From: Phytophthora quininea
Taxonomy: Eukaryota; Oomycota; Peronosporomycetes; Peronosporales; Peronosporaceae
Reading direction: 5' to 3'
NCBI GenBank assembly: GCA_011947345.1
Contig: JAAVTG010000570.1
Span: 434,001 to 498,000, forward strand
DNA length: 64,000 nt
In this document: piece after piece, positions 10,633-21,297 of the stretch
Layout: each line of letters begins with the position of its first letter
Position numbering within the stretch: the stretch's first letter is position 1
The notes under the pieces: generated by a model
Seen by the model: the letters and a program-made list of their open reading frames with translations, nothing else
The model's database searches: none
Told to the model about the DNA's origin: nothing
Program-made: the position numbers and the translations under genes

Positions 10633-11150
10633 CGATAGCAGAGATTGGCTGCGGAGTACCTTGCACAGAGCCTTTGCAACTCGATGCTGCTTTGTTAGCT
10701 TGCTCTTCAGTTGCTTGTTGGTCTCTTCGGCCTTTTGTCGGTCCTCGAATTGCTTGATAGCATCGCGATGGTTACGCGATAGCACCTCACGTGTTTTCCA
10801 CTGCGAGTACGTTAGCGCGTTCAGCTTGAGACTGTCAAAAGTGGCATCCCCGCGAAGCAACCGGTCCAGCTGCGTCTGCAGAATCACGCTTTGCTCTTGT
10901 AGCGAATTAATTTCCGTGCGTTTACGACGTTGGAGCACCGTCGATGAACTCGTGGTACTCCGTTTGCGCTTCTTTGGCTTGGTTGTTGCGAGTTCCTTGG
11001 TCCGGTTAGCAGAGCTGTCGGTTGGCGAGGCAACCATGTTGGTGAAGCGTGCGTTGCCACCGTGGGAGTCGTAGTAGTCGATCAGCTCCAGGGCCTCTTG
11101 CAGTGTCGCAAAGGCTTCGTCGTCGGACGGAAAAAGCTCAAAAAGCTCAT
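10633..11150 (-). pseudogene. M96-type gene, minus strand, copy A, only exon 1 left
   Basis: Exon 1 matches the copy-B gene (11150 down to the donor at 10632). It has the acidic ATLQEALELIDYYD motif, KPKKRKRSTTSSS and the bZIP-like TVLQRRKRTEINSLQE with following heptads. The best start (ATG at 11148-11150, MSFLSFF) is one base out of frame with the acidic motif across TTTTT; the in-frame ATG at 11037 would remove that motif. Exons 2 and 3 and the intron acceptor were removed by the 772-bp and smaller deletions, so the donor GTACGTG has no partner. The gene converges tail-to-tail on gene 7A. Confidence 0.7.
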
Positions 11151-11433
11151 GTGAGTCAGGTTGTTGTCGGTGATAACAATTCGTGAGTGGTTCTTCTGAG
11201 CAGCAGCTCGGACATCTGTTTGCGCGGTCGAGGTGTTTACTTGAGATCGCGAAGGGATGGCAGAACTGGAAGAGGGATCATTTTCGATGATCTGGGGGGT
11301 CTATTTAGGTTACAAGCGTTCTCGCTACGCCGCAAAGCGGCGTAGCCAGTCCGCCTCAGTCCCTTTCATTTTTTTAATGCAATGATAACAATAAAACAAC
11401 TCCAGCCGCGGCTTGCTTGGGCTCAGATGAAAA

Positions 11434-11825
11434 GGCTATGCAGGTAGAGAATGTAAACTCGGATCCTTATTCGAATGCATCCGAATCCTATTCTTTTACT
11501 CTCCATCTAGATGGTTCAGGATCGAATCCGGTTTGAATCGGATGATAGTAGGACATCAAATGGGCTGCAATGCTGTCGCAGCAGACATCAACAGTGAGGC
11601 GGTACATGGCACGTCGTTCGTTAAAATCGGATCGTGAACAGCGCCTACAGCAACGAAATGTTGTTGTTGTTGTATTACGTCTTCGCGTCAATCCAACGAA
11701 AATGATCGAGTTCAAAAATCGGGTTGATTCAAACCGGATGGATTCTCGGTATAAATCCAGATGCATGAATAAGATCGATCCGAAATCTGGATTCAATCTT
11801 TCACATTCTCTATGCGCAGGGTGAG
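11434..11825. mobile_element. MITE-like element with degenerate inverted ends
   Basis: The two ends of this roughly 390-bp AT-rich block are imperfect inverted repeats. TAGAGAATGTAAACTCGGATCC at the left corresponds to TAGAGAATGTGAAAGATTGAATCC on the opposite strand at the right, and GAATCCGGTTTGAATC recurs further in on both arms. There is no coding potential of note and no target duplication I can see. It could be a hairpin-type MITE or an old foldback. Confidence 0.35.
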
Positions 11826-12099
11826 CAGCAAGTATGGCGGTGGTTCACTACTGGAGACGGCATCGCTCGTGCTATAAATGAGACCCAAAATCATAAAATA
11901 GTGTAGTTATACTTTTTATAGTGTATATATTCTAGCTACTTCTAAACAGAATCTGTGATATCCACGAAGGTTGTAGAGACTTGATACCGTGGAAGTATCT
12001 TAGGCCGCGCGTGGACGCCGTCCTATAGTGAAGCACAGCGAAATTCAGACGACCCGACGCCAACGATATACTTGTTTTTCAGTAAGATTTTCTAAGGTT

Positions 12100-13080
12100 T
12101 TTCGTCAGTGGAGGAAAAGCAGGCTCGGAAACAAGCAGCAACAACCTCAAGCAGTATGGTGGGGCTCTCTCGTGACGAGCTTCCCCCATAGGACCTTCTA
12201 GATGGAGGCCTCATCAAATACATTACTGTGGCCTTCGTTGCTGGAGATCCGCGGCATCGAGTAGCTGTCATTCTGCGTGTGGATCCAGCGGAGGAGTATC
12301 CCCTGTGGATGGATACAGATGAGCCGTTAACGCAGCACCAACTTGTGAAAAAGCGGTGAAGTGGCAAGGACACAATATTCTGCGGCGGGGCAAACACTGG
12401 CTAGAGCTAAGAACCTTCACTCTTATCCACGACTCAGTTGATCTCCATACTCGTGCCAACATACTCAATGCGAAGTTGTGCGATCTACCCGGCACCGCGA
12501 TGAGAAAGCGCGCTTAGGAAACAACCCCAGGAAGGAAGAGCGTGCCGAAACTTGCTGCGGAGCCGATGATGAGGGTGTGCGCGGTGATTTCTGCCCTGGA
12601 GAGGGAAAAGAGGACAGTTACGGCGAGGGAGCTAGAGAAGTAGCAATAGCAGGTAGAATTAGTGGTAGTAGAAAGGTCAAGGAAATCGTGGTTGATGCAG
12701 ACGCTGCCCAGCGTCTTGCTGCGGATGCTTGGCGCCATTTTCTTGCTATTCCAACTACGTGGGGGAAGGAAGAACAACATCATCGAATGAAGAGGAAAAT
12801 CAATCCGTGGGGCGGCGGTCCGTTCAAGAAGAAGCGATGCCAAATGCGCGCAGCTTTTGTTCGTGACGACGATCGCATCTACCGCCGTGGTCGCTCATCC
12901 GAGGTCATCCACATCGAGCAGTTCAAGGATCGTACAGGTTCGCCAGGCTATTGAACTCGGGGCGTCATCGATGCTGGAGTTAGTTGCTGCCGTAGATCTC
13001 GTCGACTTGACTACGTGCGATTGTCAACAGGATGACGCCGAGGCCAACAAAGAGCATAGTGTGATTACCCTGACGACATC
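12100..13080 (+). pseudogene. Unrecognised gene, 5' part, split by the Gypsy element at 13081
   Basis: Several + strand frames look coding but are interrupted: GLIKYITVAFVAGDPRHRV and VDPAEEYPLWMDTDEP (12210-12350), WLELRTFTLIHDSVDLHTRA (12400-12460), a lysine-rich part (12478-12954) and LELVAAVDLVDLTTCDCQQD (12970-13030). The last frame runs uninterrupted into the retrotransposon and resumes in phase at 22482 after the target duplication. I do not recognise the family. Frame changes upstream indicate decay besides the insertion, unless unseen introns are involved. An old transposase is possible but unsupported. Confidence 0.45.
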
Positions 13081-13264
13081 TGTAACGGGGTTACACGAAA
13101 GTCATAACCGTGCGTTGACTTTGGAGGTTACGCGAAACTCTTAACTGTGCGTAGGGTTTCGACTCTGTAGCCATCTGACTCTCCACCACTCGTTTACATA
13201 TCTCTTAGATTAACTATGCCACATAGTTTAGTCTATACATTTACACCAGGGTCAGATAAAACAA
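13081..13264 (+). repeat. Gypsy-A 5' LTR, first part
   Basis: Matches the first half of the 3' LTR (from 22104) and stops at AAAACAA, where the Helitron starts. Confidence 0.9.
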
Positions 13265-15331
13265 TCTTAGACTACTACTAGAGACTTGCTGTCTGTCCGT
13301 TTGTCTGTCAGTCTGTCGGTCCGTCGCCGAGTTTCGATGGACAAGATCCGGCGCTGCCATTGGCTGCCGAGCGCCAGCGACGGGGCACCCATTCGCCAAA
13401 GAGTTTCGGCCAATCGCTGCCGAGCGGAGCGAAGGCGGCCCGAGAAAGTGGACCACACCAATTCGTACTTTACTGGAATAGTAGGGTGGTCCACACCAAT
13501 AGTAGTGTGGTTCACACCAAACGTACTTAATGAAGACGTCGATAGTCCCCCCCCCCCTCCTCAACCAACACCAAAGCCAAACGCGATGGAGCGTGGGAAC
13601 GTTACCTGCGCTCGCTGCTCTGCCGAGGTCACGCGTCCGCAGCTCTGCCGAGGTCATGCGTCCGCAGCTCGACCTCGACGGCCTGGGCCACCAGTGCCTC
13701 CGCTGCGTTTGCTGCGAGGAGCTCCTCGAGTGGGATGCCTTCGATAGGCCACGCGCCAGGAGCGCATCGCGGCGGTGTCGGGCGTGCGACGGCCAGCGCA
13801 GCTTCTGGCACAGCACCGCCGCCGAGCAGCCGCTGCCACGCCATGGACCGGCGGCAGGAGACCATGGCCCTGGTGGCGGTCACCATCGGCCCGCCGCCGC
13901 TGCCGCCGCCACTACCACCTCGCGAAGCTCGCCACCGTCGTCGACGCCGCCGAGTCCGCCAGCGACAGATCGCGCGTCGCCGTCGCTACCATTAGGCGTA
14001 GCCTATTGGCTGTAAATAACCAACATCAATACACGCGTTTTCAATTGGGTTAAATTTGTGTCATATTGTGAATTGATCCAAAAACAGTGGTAGAACGGCA
14101 ACAGCGTAAAGTTCGGATAGGACCGTGATGACGATCGTGGTCGTGGTCGTTCCAGGTGATAGTCGTCCGTTGGCCCGCCCGCGCGAGGAACCAAACGATG
14201 AGGATATCTTCTCCTTCTCTGATTTTGTGCTTGCCGTTGGAGAGGGTCGGCACGAAAACGCGCGGATCTTGGCAATGACTACACCAAGATTCCTGCTGAT
14301 ATGCTGATCCCGAATCCTCCTGTAGAAGACGACGAGGACGAGGAAATTTCTCCAGGGGCAATACCAAGGGGTATGACCCGCATCATTGACGCAATGTATG
14401 CCGACGTTGCGAATCTGGAGGTTGCGAGTGATGAATATTTTGCCAGCCGGACCATTTTGACGACTACGAACGAGACGGTACGGAGAATCAACGAGGCAGT
14501 CGCAGCTCGACTTCCGGAGACAGCGCGGGAGTGTTTGTCGGTGGACTCGGTGGAGGATGACGACGGAACGTTTTTCGAGCAGGAGTTCCTCCACTCGGTG
14601 AACATGAACGGGATTCCACCTCACAGACTACTGCTCAAGAACGGCATCCCCATCATGATGATGAGAAATCTGAACCCGGATCTTGGACTATGCAACGGAA
14701 CGCGTCTGCGAATCGTTGACTTGAAGGACCACGTCATTAGAGCAACAATTGTGACTGGAGAACGAACAAGCCAAGAAGTACTCATCCCGAGAATAATGTT
14801 CGTGAGCGGCGACGACAACTCCGACTTCCCTTCCGGCTACGACGAAAGCAGTTCCCCGTGCAACCAGCATTCGCCATGACGATTAACAAGGCCCAAGGTC
14901 AGACGGTGTTAAACTTGGGGCTGTACTTGGCTTCTCCGTGCTTTTCGCATGGCCAGTTGTATGTGGCGTTGTCTCGCGTGACATCCCGAAGCAAGTTCAA
15001 GGCGTTGATTGAGTATCCAGAGTTCGTAGACCCGGACGGAGGAGTGTACACGAGAAACATCGTGTACACGCAGATTTTTGATTAGGAGTCGAGGTGCGTT
15101 TCTAGGCTAGATGTAGTAGCTTGCCACTACGAACTAGAACCTAGCTTTATGTTGGACAAATGGCACTTGGCAATTTTCACGAAACATTTTATACGCCTGT
15201 ATGTTTTAGATTGCACTACTTACTAATTCGTGTGGAAAGCTAAATCATCCCGCCGGAGCGTAGCGGAGGCGGGCGGTCCACAGCTGCATCCAACCATAAC
15301 CCATCGCCGCGTAGCGGCGGCGCTCGGCTAG
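13265..15331 (+). mobile_element. Helitron (truncated) inserted in the Gypsy-A 5' LTR
   Basis: The boundaries are exact because the intact 3' LTR shows the empty site: host ...AAAACAA|TTCAATTC... is split between A and T, as Helitrons do, without target duplication. The 5' end is TCTTAGACTACT. The 3' end is a GC-rich hairpin (CGCCGC-GTA-GCGGCG) followed by GCTCGG and CTAG, the canonical CTRR terminus. It is 2,067 bp long and carries only the C-terminal part of the PIF1-like helicase. There is no Rep domain, so it is non-autonomous. A GTCT-rich microsatellite lies at 13289-13322. A short frame at about 13650-13800 has paired Cys (CLRCVCCEELLEW...CRAC) and may be a zinc-binding fragment. Confidence 0.85.
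14125..15085 (+). pseudogene. PIF1-like helicase C-terminal fragment (Helitron)
   Basis: Successive frames carry the C-terminal half of a Helitron PIF1 helicase: FSDFVLAVGEGRHE, the IPADMLIP segment, the R(T)ILTTTNETVRRINE motif, the LMMMRNLNPDLGLCNGTRL-like core, and FAMTINKAQGQT...GQLYVALSRVTSR, the terminal helicase motifs. Frame changes occur near 14290 and 14830. Walker A and B motifs and the RepHel nuclease domain are absent, so the fragment cannot be an active helicase. Confidence 0.8.
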
Positions 15332-15522
15332 TTCAATTCAGTTCTACTTTTGCAATTAATTAGTGCCTATCCTTGTTTTAAGGGACACTGACTCTGCGAG
15401 TCCTAGTTACGGGACTGCACTTGGTTCTTGTATAGAACCGAAGGCGGGACGCCTAAAGAGACAGACTCGGGGAGTCCTACGTCTTCCTCTGTGCACGTGC
15501 ACTGCTACGCAGCCCCGCTGCA
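15332..15522 (+). repeat. Gypsy-A 5' LTR, second part
   Basis: Resumes at TTCAATTCAG after the Helitron and ends in CCGCTGCA, matching the second half of the 3' LTR with a few substitutions and indels. Confidence 0.9.
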
Positions 15523-15663
15523 CCTGGTAGCACTCGTAGTTAATTCGACTCCTGAGTCGTCGACTGAACCTCTGTGAGGATGGAGCAGGCAGCGTTCGCA
15601 TACTTGACTCCAAGTCAGCAGGACACGCTTTATTAACTTGCGTCCTTGCTGGGCCCTGAGGGC

Positions 15664-16640
15664 ATGACGCTCCTTGCGTCGCAAGGACCTGACGCCGTGA
15701 CGGCGCGCCTTGAGGCGTTCTCGAAGTACGAGAGTGCTATGCTGGAGCATATCCAGCAGCGTGTCGCTGCTGCAGCGCGCCTCAGCGGGCGAAGCCGCTC
15801 TCGGTGAGTGTGAAGACCTTCTCGGGGAAGGAGGGAGAGAATCTCCTGTTGTGGACCCGAGAGGTCGAAATGGCCATGGGATCAGCCATGCTCCAAATGG
15901 AGAACCAGCGCGTGGCGCTTGCGATCTCGAAGCTCGAAGGGCGAGCGAGAGAATGGGCCTTGACATCGGGGACGTCGGTCGAAGAGGCCTTCCCGACCTG
16001 GAAGGAGCTGAAAGGGAAGCTCATGCAAGTGTTCTCCCCGCCTAACCAGGCGTATCGCGTGAGGTCACGCTTCCTTGCCACCCGCCAGGGAAGAAGGACT
16101 TGGTGAACTATGTCCAAGAGCTACGAACGCTCATCGCAGGCATGGCTGCCGACCCTCTACCCGAGGTGGTCACTGTGACCGTCTTCATGGAAGGAATCCG
16201 AGCTGGAGTGGCTCGCACGGAAGTATTCCGTCAGAACCCGGCCGACTTTGAGAAGGCCGTCAGTGTCGCATTGAGTGCCGAGTTCAACTTTAAGTTGTCT
16301 CGAGTCGGTGCCAACACCAGCTCTTCCGGATCGAATGATCCTGAGCCCATGGACCTCAGCTATGCTGAGGATGAAGCCGAGGAGCTCAGAGCTGCTGATC
16401 AGCGAGCAGGCATCCGACGATGCTATGTGTACGGGAGCACCCGCCACTTGAGGCCGACATGTCCTCTGCGCAGGCAGCGCTCCGGCCGACCCAGCCGCAC
16501 CCCTGCCGAGAGCCAAGTAGGCTCGGCGCAGGAAACGCCAACTCCCAGTAGGCGCGGGGCGGCCTACTGGGGAAGAACTGAGTTCTGTTGTGCCTGTGGG
16601 AGGCAGCAGGGCTCAGCCCCGAAGAGCTCCGTGCTCTTTA
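15664..16640 (+). pseudogene. Gypsy-A gag (frameshifted)
   Basis: ATG 15664 opens the gag frame. It shifts near 15790 into [20 protein letters not shown], the start of the helical Retrotrans_gag domain ([13 protein letters not shown]...[15 protein letters not shown]). It shifts again near 16100 ([14 protein letters not shown]) and ends with a zinc-knuckle remnant, CYVYGSTRHLRPTC, in which the second Cys of the CCHC pattern is Tyr. Gag would coat the element's RNA in particles; with these breaks it cannot do so from this copy. Confidence 0.75.
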
Positions 16641-17060
16641 ACACGGAATGTGTATGCAAGCCGGGCTTGCTGGTCGTCCTGGTGGACGTGAAGGCCTTCG
16701 ACAAGCCATGGGTAGTCTTGATAGACTCTGGGGCGTCTGGCAACTGTGTCAGACGCTCTACCGTTCAAGGTAGCCAGCGGTACGCTGAGGCTCTACAAGA
16801 GTGAAGTGGTGACACGGTCACTGTCTATCTCGCGACGGGGCCTGTGTCACGGTGCCGAGGGTCCCGATTGACCTTAGGCTGAAGTTCGTGGACTTCGATA
16901 GCGTGGAACGCTGTCTGGTCCTTGACTTGGATTCGAGGTACGACCTCATCCTTGGCATGGCGTGGCTTGAGCGCCACGAGCCATGGATCGATTGGCGGTC
17001 GAAGACCTTGGGCGCTACGCGCATCTCTCTAGCGGAGCTTTGGCGAGTCATGAACCCACC
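16641..17060 (+). pseudogene. Gypsy-A aspartic protease
   Basis: The active-site motif VLIDSGASGNCV lies at about 16711-16750. After a frame break the flap and C-terminal part (YDLILGMAWLERHEPWIDW) follow at 16935-17005. This is the retropepsin-like domain that processes the polyprotein. It sits between gag and RT as expected. The 17100-17500 stretch that follows is low-complexity linker. Confidence 0.75.
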
Positions 17061-17400
17061 TCTGCTAGAAAGCAGAAGCGCTATTGGCGCGAGCACTGGG
17101 CCGAGTCGGCCATGGTGCTGGGTGTCGGTGTGTCTGAGTTGGTGGACGGCACCGTGAAGGACTGTAGTCCTGTAAAGCCTTTGAGGGCTTATAGTTGTGC
17201 GGCGGCACGTACTCCGTCGAGTGGCTGCGGTCGTAGACCGAGTGTGTCACTGAGTGTCCCGGACACTGAGCCTTTGAGGGCTGTTGATTGTGCAGTGGCA
17301 CGTACTCGACTGAGCGACGTTGGTCGTGGACCGAGCGAGTCGCTGGGTGTCCAAAGTGACACTGAGTATTCTTTGAAGGCTGTTACATCGACTGCGGCGA

Positions 17401-18660
17401 GTGCCGACCGTGATCAAAGATCTCGCGGCGCCCCTCGAGCGAACCCCTCCTTCGAGAGGCGGCGAGGGCGCAGTGAGCTCCCCGTCCTCGTCTGGACGTG
17501 CCTCGGAGAGGCGTAGACATCGAAAAGCGCGGCGTGCGCGACACAAGGTGTCTATAGCGTCAAGGGCGTCGACCGCGCCGAGCGGTGCTCAGCGGTCGGG
17601 CTCTGAACAGCTCTACACTCTCGTCGACGGAGTGACGGGTGCGGTCGAAGGAGGCATGCGCCTCGATGACCTGCCAAGTATTGGCGAGCTCTTGGAACTG
17701 GACGAGATGTCCGTCGCCGAGTTTGGGGCGGCGCTGAAGGACGGCGAGCTCGCCGAAGTGATCATCATTCGACCCGTAGACGAGTTGAACTCGTCGTCCC
17801 TCGTGGACGAGTCGGTCTTGGCTGAGATCAAGAAGGCATTGAATGCGCGGAGTGGGTCAACGATCCTAAAGGACCCGACTGACCCCTTCTATCCTGTGCT
17901 GAAGGAGTATGGAGACGTCGTCTCAAAGGAGCCGCCTAGTGGCCTCCCTCCTGACCGAGGGGTTCGCCATGAAATTGACCTGGTTCCCGGAACGAAGTAC
18001 TGCGTCACACGCCAGTGGCCCTTGCCGAAGGAGCAGTGCGACGTCATTGACGCCTCCTTCCGTGCTAAGCACGCGGCAGGGCTTGTGCGTGAGATCAAGT
18101 CTCCGCACTTCACACCGACGTTCTGTGTCAGAAAGCCTAATGGCAAGTGGCGCATCGTTCATGCTTTCAATAAGCTGAACGCGGCCATGATCCCGGCGCA
18201 GACGCCGATTCCTAGGAAGGATGTTCTTCAGAACAACATGGTTGGCTGTACCCTGTATAGCGCGCTCGACTTAGTCGATGGCTATTACCAACTGTTCATG
18301 CGAGCGAGTGATGTGCCGCTGACAGCGGTGAGCACCCCGAGCGGTATGCTCTGGGAGTGGCTCGTTATGCCCCAAGGGCTGTCGAACGCGCCAGCGACGT
18401 TCAATCGTCTTGTGATGCAGCTATTCCGGCCCCATCGGGCGTATGCACAGACATACTTTGACGACATCTTCGTCCATAGTCGTGCTGAGCACGGAAGGAC
18501 TGACGTCGAGATGCACGTTGAGCATCTGCGAGCGGTGCTCGAGTGCATGCGCACGAACAAGTTGTATGCCAACGTAGACAAGTGTGTCTTTGGCGCCGAG
18601 GAGATTCCCTTCCTCGGCTGCTTCATTGGTAGGCTTGCTTGCGGGAAGATCTTGCCATAG
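17401..18660 (+). pseudogene. Gypsy-A reverse transcriptase
   Basis: One open frame covers a variable linker and RT motifs 1-7: HEIDLVPGTKYC, PHFTPTFCVRKPNGKWR, SALDLVDGYYQLFM, MPQGLSNAPATFNRLV, the catalytic YFDDIFVHS (TAC TTT GAC GAC at 18454-18465) and CVFGAEEIPFLGC. The catalytic aspartates are intact. The frame then stops at 18658-18660 and the polyprotein continues one frame over. Confidence 0.85.
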
Positions 18661-19300
18661 TCAAGGCCATAGTGGACTGGCCGGTTCCTTTGAACCAGAA
18701 GGACCTTCACAAGTGGCTTGGCCTCGCCAGTTACTTGCACAAGTACAGCGAAAACTACGCTGAGCTGGCTAGGCCATTGTCCAATCTCCTTAAGAAGGAT
18801 GCGGACTGGTGTTGGCGTGCTGAGCACGAGGCTGCGTTTGCGCAGATCAAGGAGAGCCTCCTGCAGGCGCCGATATTGGCGCTGCCGGACCCCGATCGTC
18901 CGTTCAGTGTCGTCTGTGACGCCTCCGATTTTGCCATCGGCTGCGCTTTGCTACAAGCAGACGCCGAGGGACGTGAACGCGTGATCGCGTTTGAATCTCG
19001 CCAGCTTAAAGCTGCGGAGAAGAACTACCCAGTTCACGACAAGGAGCTACTTGCGATGAAGTATGCTCTCGTCAAGTTCAGGGTGCACCTACTCGGCTCT
19101 AAGCCGTTCGTGATCTTCACGGACCATGCGTCACTACGCACTGCGACACAGTCGCCTCACCTCTCGCAGAGAATGGCCCGCTGGCTTTCCTTCTTCGCGG
19201 AGTATAACTTCGAGGTGAAGTACAAGCCTGGCAGGCAGAACGTCCTGGCCGATGCGCTGTCGCGCCGGCCGGACTACGAGCTTTCTTATGTCACGATGGA
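18660..19300 (+). pseudogene. Gypsy-A RNase H
   Basis: The frame reads the RT thumb (WLGLASYLHKYSENYAELA) and then the tethered Ty3-type RNase H: FSVVCDASDFAIGCALLQ, YPVHDKELLAMKYAL, FVIFTDHASL and the exit motif VKYKPGRQNVLADALSR. The catalytic D/E/D residues are present. It continues in frame into integrase. Confidence 0.8.
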
Positions 19301-19479
19301 GACGGATTTGATCCGAACAGTGTATGCACAGGACGAGCCCTGCGTCGCTTTGCTGCGCGCTCTGGGGAACGACGAGTTCAAGGACTCGAAGACAGAACTG
19401 TCTGGGCGCTTGCGCGCGAGGCTGCATCGCTACACTTGCGATGGTGGCCTGCTGTATTACAGCACGGGTCCTGATGACC

Positions 19480-20797
19480 CTCCACGTGTCGTGGTGCCTC
19501 ACGATGAGGACATCAAGTATCGGATACTTTATGAGGCTCACGACGCTCCCACGAGCGGCCATCTTGGTCGCGAGAAGACCTACAGCTCAGTGAGCTCTAT
19601 ATACTGGTGGCCCAAGCTGTACAAGTGGGTCAGCACATATGTGCGCACGTGTGAGACGTGTCAACGGGTCAAACCCGCGCCGCATGCGGCAGCGCCTTTG
19701 GCGAGCTTGCCTGTACCCAGTGGATGTTGGCAGTCCATGAGTATGGACTTTGTGTTTGGCCTGCCGAAGGACTCGGCAGGCAACACGGGCATTGTGGTCT
19801 TTGTTGACCGATTGAGCAAGATGGCTCACTTAGCGGCAGTGCCGGACTCCATTGATGGAGAGGGTACAGCCTCGCTGTTCATCGATCGCGTCTTCCAGCA
19901 GCACGGGCTGCCGGAGACGATCGTCTCGGATCGAGATCCGCGCTTCACGGGGAATTTTGGACGTCCGTCTTTAAGGTGCTAAGCACACGACAGGACATGT
20001 CCACAGCGGATCATCCGCAGACCGACGGTCAAACCGAGCGCGTCAATCGCGTCGTCGAAGACGTCTTGCGCAGTGTGTGCGCTGAAACTCCGAAGCGGTG
20101 GAGCGCTATGCTCCCGCTTGTTGAGTTTGCATTGAACAATGCAGTGCATGCCTCTACAGACTTCACTCCGTTCTACGTGAACGGCTTAGCGCACCCGCGC
20201 GTCCCCTCCCCACTTCGTGGCTACGGTCTTGGTGGGGAAGGGATAGCTCCCGAGCTAGCTGATTTCAGCCCTCTTGCGGTGCGCAAGCAAGTCGATGACT
20301 TCCTCTCGACGAGGTCGGGCGTCTTACGCAGTGTGTGTGATGCGATGGCTGAAAGCCAAGATGTTCAGAAGGAACAAGCTGATGCAAAAGGCAGAGGCAA
20401 TATGGTGGATTTCCAGGTCGGGGACCTTGTTTTATTAAACGCTAAGAACCTGCCTACACATGCAATATCTGCCGTCTTCAAGAGAAACTCCGACCACGGT
20501 TCATCGGACCGTTCAAGGTCGTGCATTGCATACACGCTGAACCTCCCAGCAAAGATGCAAACACATCCTGTGTTCTACGTGGGCTTGCTTAAGCCGTACC
20601 AGGACCCCGCGGGGGTGAGCGCGGAGGCGCTGGCGCCACAGGCGGCGCCGACAACACTGAGTAGACGAACTGCTGCAGCCCGGTCAGTTGGCCCCGAAGT
20701 TCCGCGAGCCCTAGCTCCTGAGCGCGAAGACGATCGGAGATCGATTACGGGGCCTCGAACCACTCCCACCCGCTGCTGCAGATCCGTCAGATCTTGA
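19480..20797 (+). pseudogene. Gypsy-A integrase
   Basis: An H2C2 zinc-binding domain (SGHLGREKTY...CETCQ, about 19552-19665) is followed by the DDE core. The first Asp is in MDFVFGLPK and the second in VSDRDPRF. A frameshift near 19975 precedes DHPQTDGQTERVNR with the catalytic Glu. The C-terminal part (GDLVLLNAKNL, HPVFYVGLLKPYQDP) is typical of chromovirus integrases. Confidence 0.8.
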
Positions 20798-21297
20798 TCG
20801 TAGCGATCAAACGTCTCCCAGACGTCTCGCGTCTGGCGAGCGAGCTCTCCCCGCAGCGAGCGAACACGGTGCAGCATGGCTGACACCTCCGACTGACGCG
20901 CCCAGCGCGAGCCAGGAATCGGATTTCCATGGTCATCGACCATCCGACCATCGCCCACCTCCGGCGCTGCTCGATGAGCACGGTGACCTCCACTATCACG
21001 TGGAGCGTCTTCCAGCACGTCGCCGACGTAAGGGTCATACCCAGTATCTGGTGAAGTGGAGGGGTTACCCTCACTCCCAGAACTCGTGGGAATACGAGGT
21101 GCCTCTGAGGCAAGATTGCCCTGACGTCGTGAATGCTTTTGATCGGGCTGATCAGGGGCACCCTGGGGGCTCACTGTCGACTCGTCGATCGAGCCGCGCT
21201 TCTCACCACTAGTGCGAGGCGCGTCCGGGTCAGAAGCAGAGCTCATGCTCTGGTCCGAGGCTGATTCAAGCAGCAGCTCGGGCCCGCTCGCCTGCAT
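20575..21297 (-). CDS. Antisense open frame in the 3' part of Gypsy-A
   Basis: A 240-codon frame opposite to pol, starting upstream of the chromodomain on the other strand and running towards integrase. It contains an S/P/D-rich segment and a predicted coiled coil (EVSAMLHRVRSLRGELARQT). In 20785-20990 the sense strand has stops while this strand is open. Further frames of similar composition lie between it and the 3' LTR (down from 22021, for example SPQEDGEVDYDESDDQGG). Function unknown. GC-rich sequence favours long chance frames, and the overlap with the chromodomain biases codon choice, so it may be spurious. Confidence 0.35.
   Translation of the reverse strand: MQASGPELLLESASDQSMSSASDPDAPRTSGEKRGSIDESTVSPQGAPDQPDQKHSRRQGNLASEAPRIPTSSGSEGNPSTSPDTGYDPYVGDVLEDAPRDSGGHRAHRAAPEVGDGRMVDDHGNPIPGSRWARQSEVSAMLHRVRSLRGELARQTRDVWETFDRYDQDLTDLQQRVGVVRGPVIDLRSSSRSGARARGTSGPTDRAAAVRLLSVVGAACGASASALTPAGSWYGLSKPT
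20940..21212 (+). pseudogene. Gypsy-A chromodomain
   Basis: HVERLPARRRRKGHTQ and YLVKWRGYPHSQNSWEYE form a clear chromodomain with the aromatic cage pattern Y/W/W. It lies downstream of integrase after a region with stops on this strand, so it is no longer joined in frame to pol. It would target insertion to particular chromatin. Confidence 0.8.

Larger units (their letters stand above)
9091..11295. repeat. Duplicated block, copy A (partner 33851-36839)
   Basis: About 2.2 kb closely matching 33851-36839 in the same orientation. It carries a + strand and a convergent - strand M96-type gene. Relative to copy B it has lost 772 bp: AAAGTTTG joins directly to GCGATTCTCC at about 10538, corresponding to B 35301-36072, with TTG present at both breakpoints. 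It also lacks two small pieces around the intron acceptor near 10560. Substitutions are scattered throughout, so it is not an assembly echo of copy B. Confidence 0.85.
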
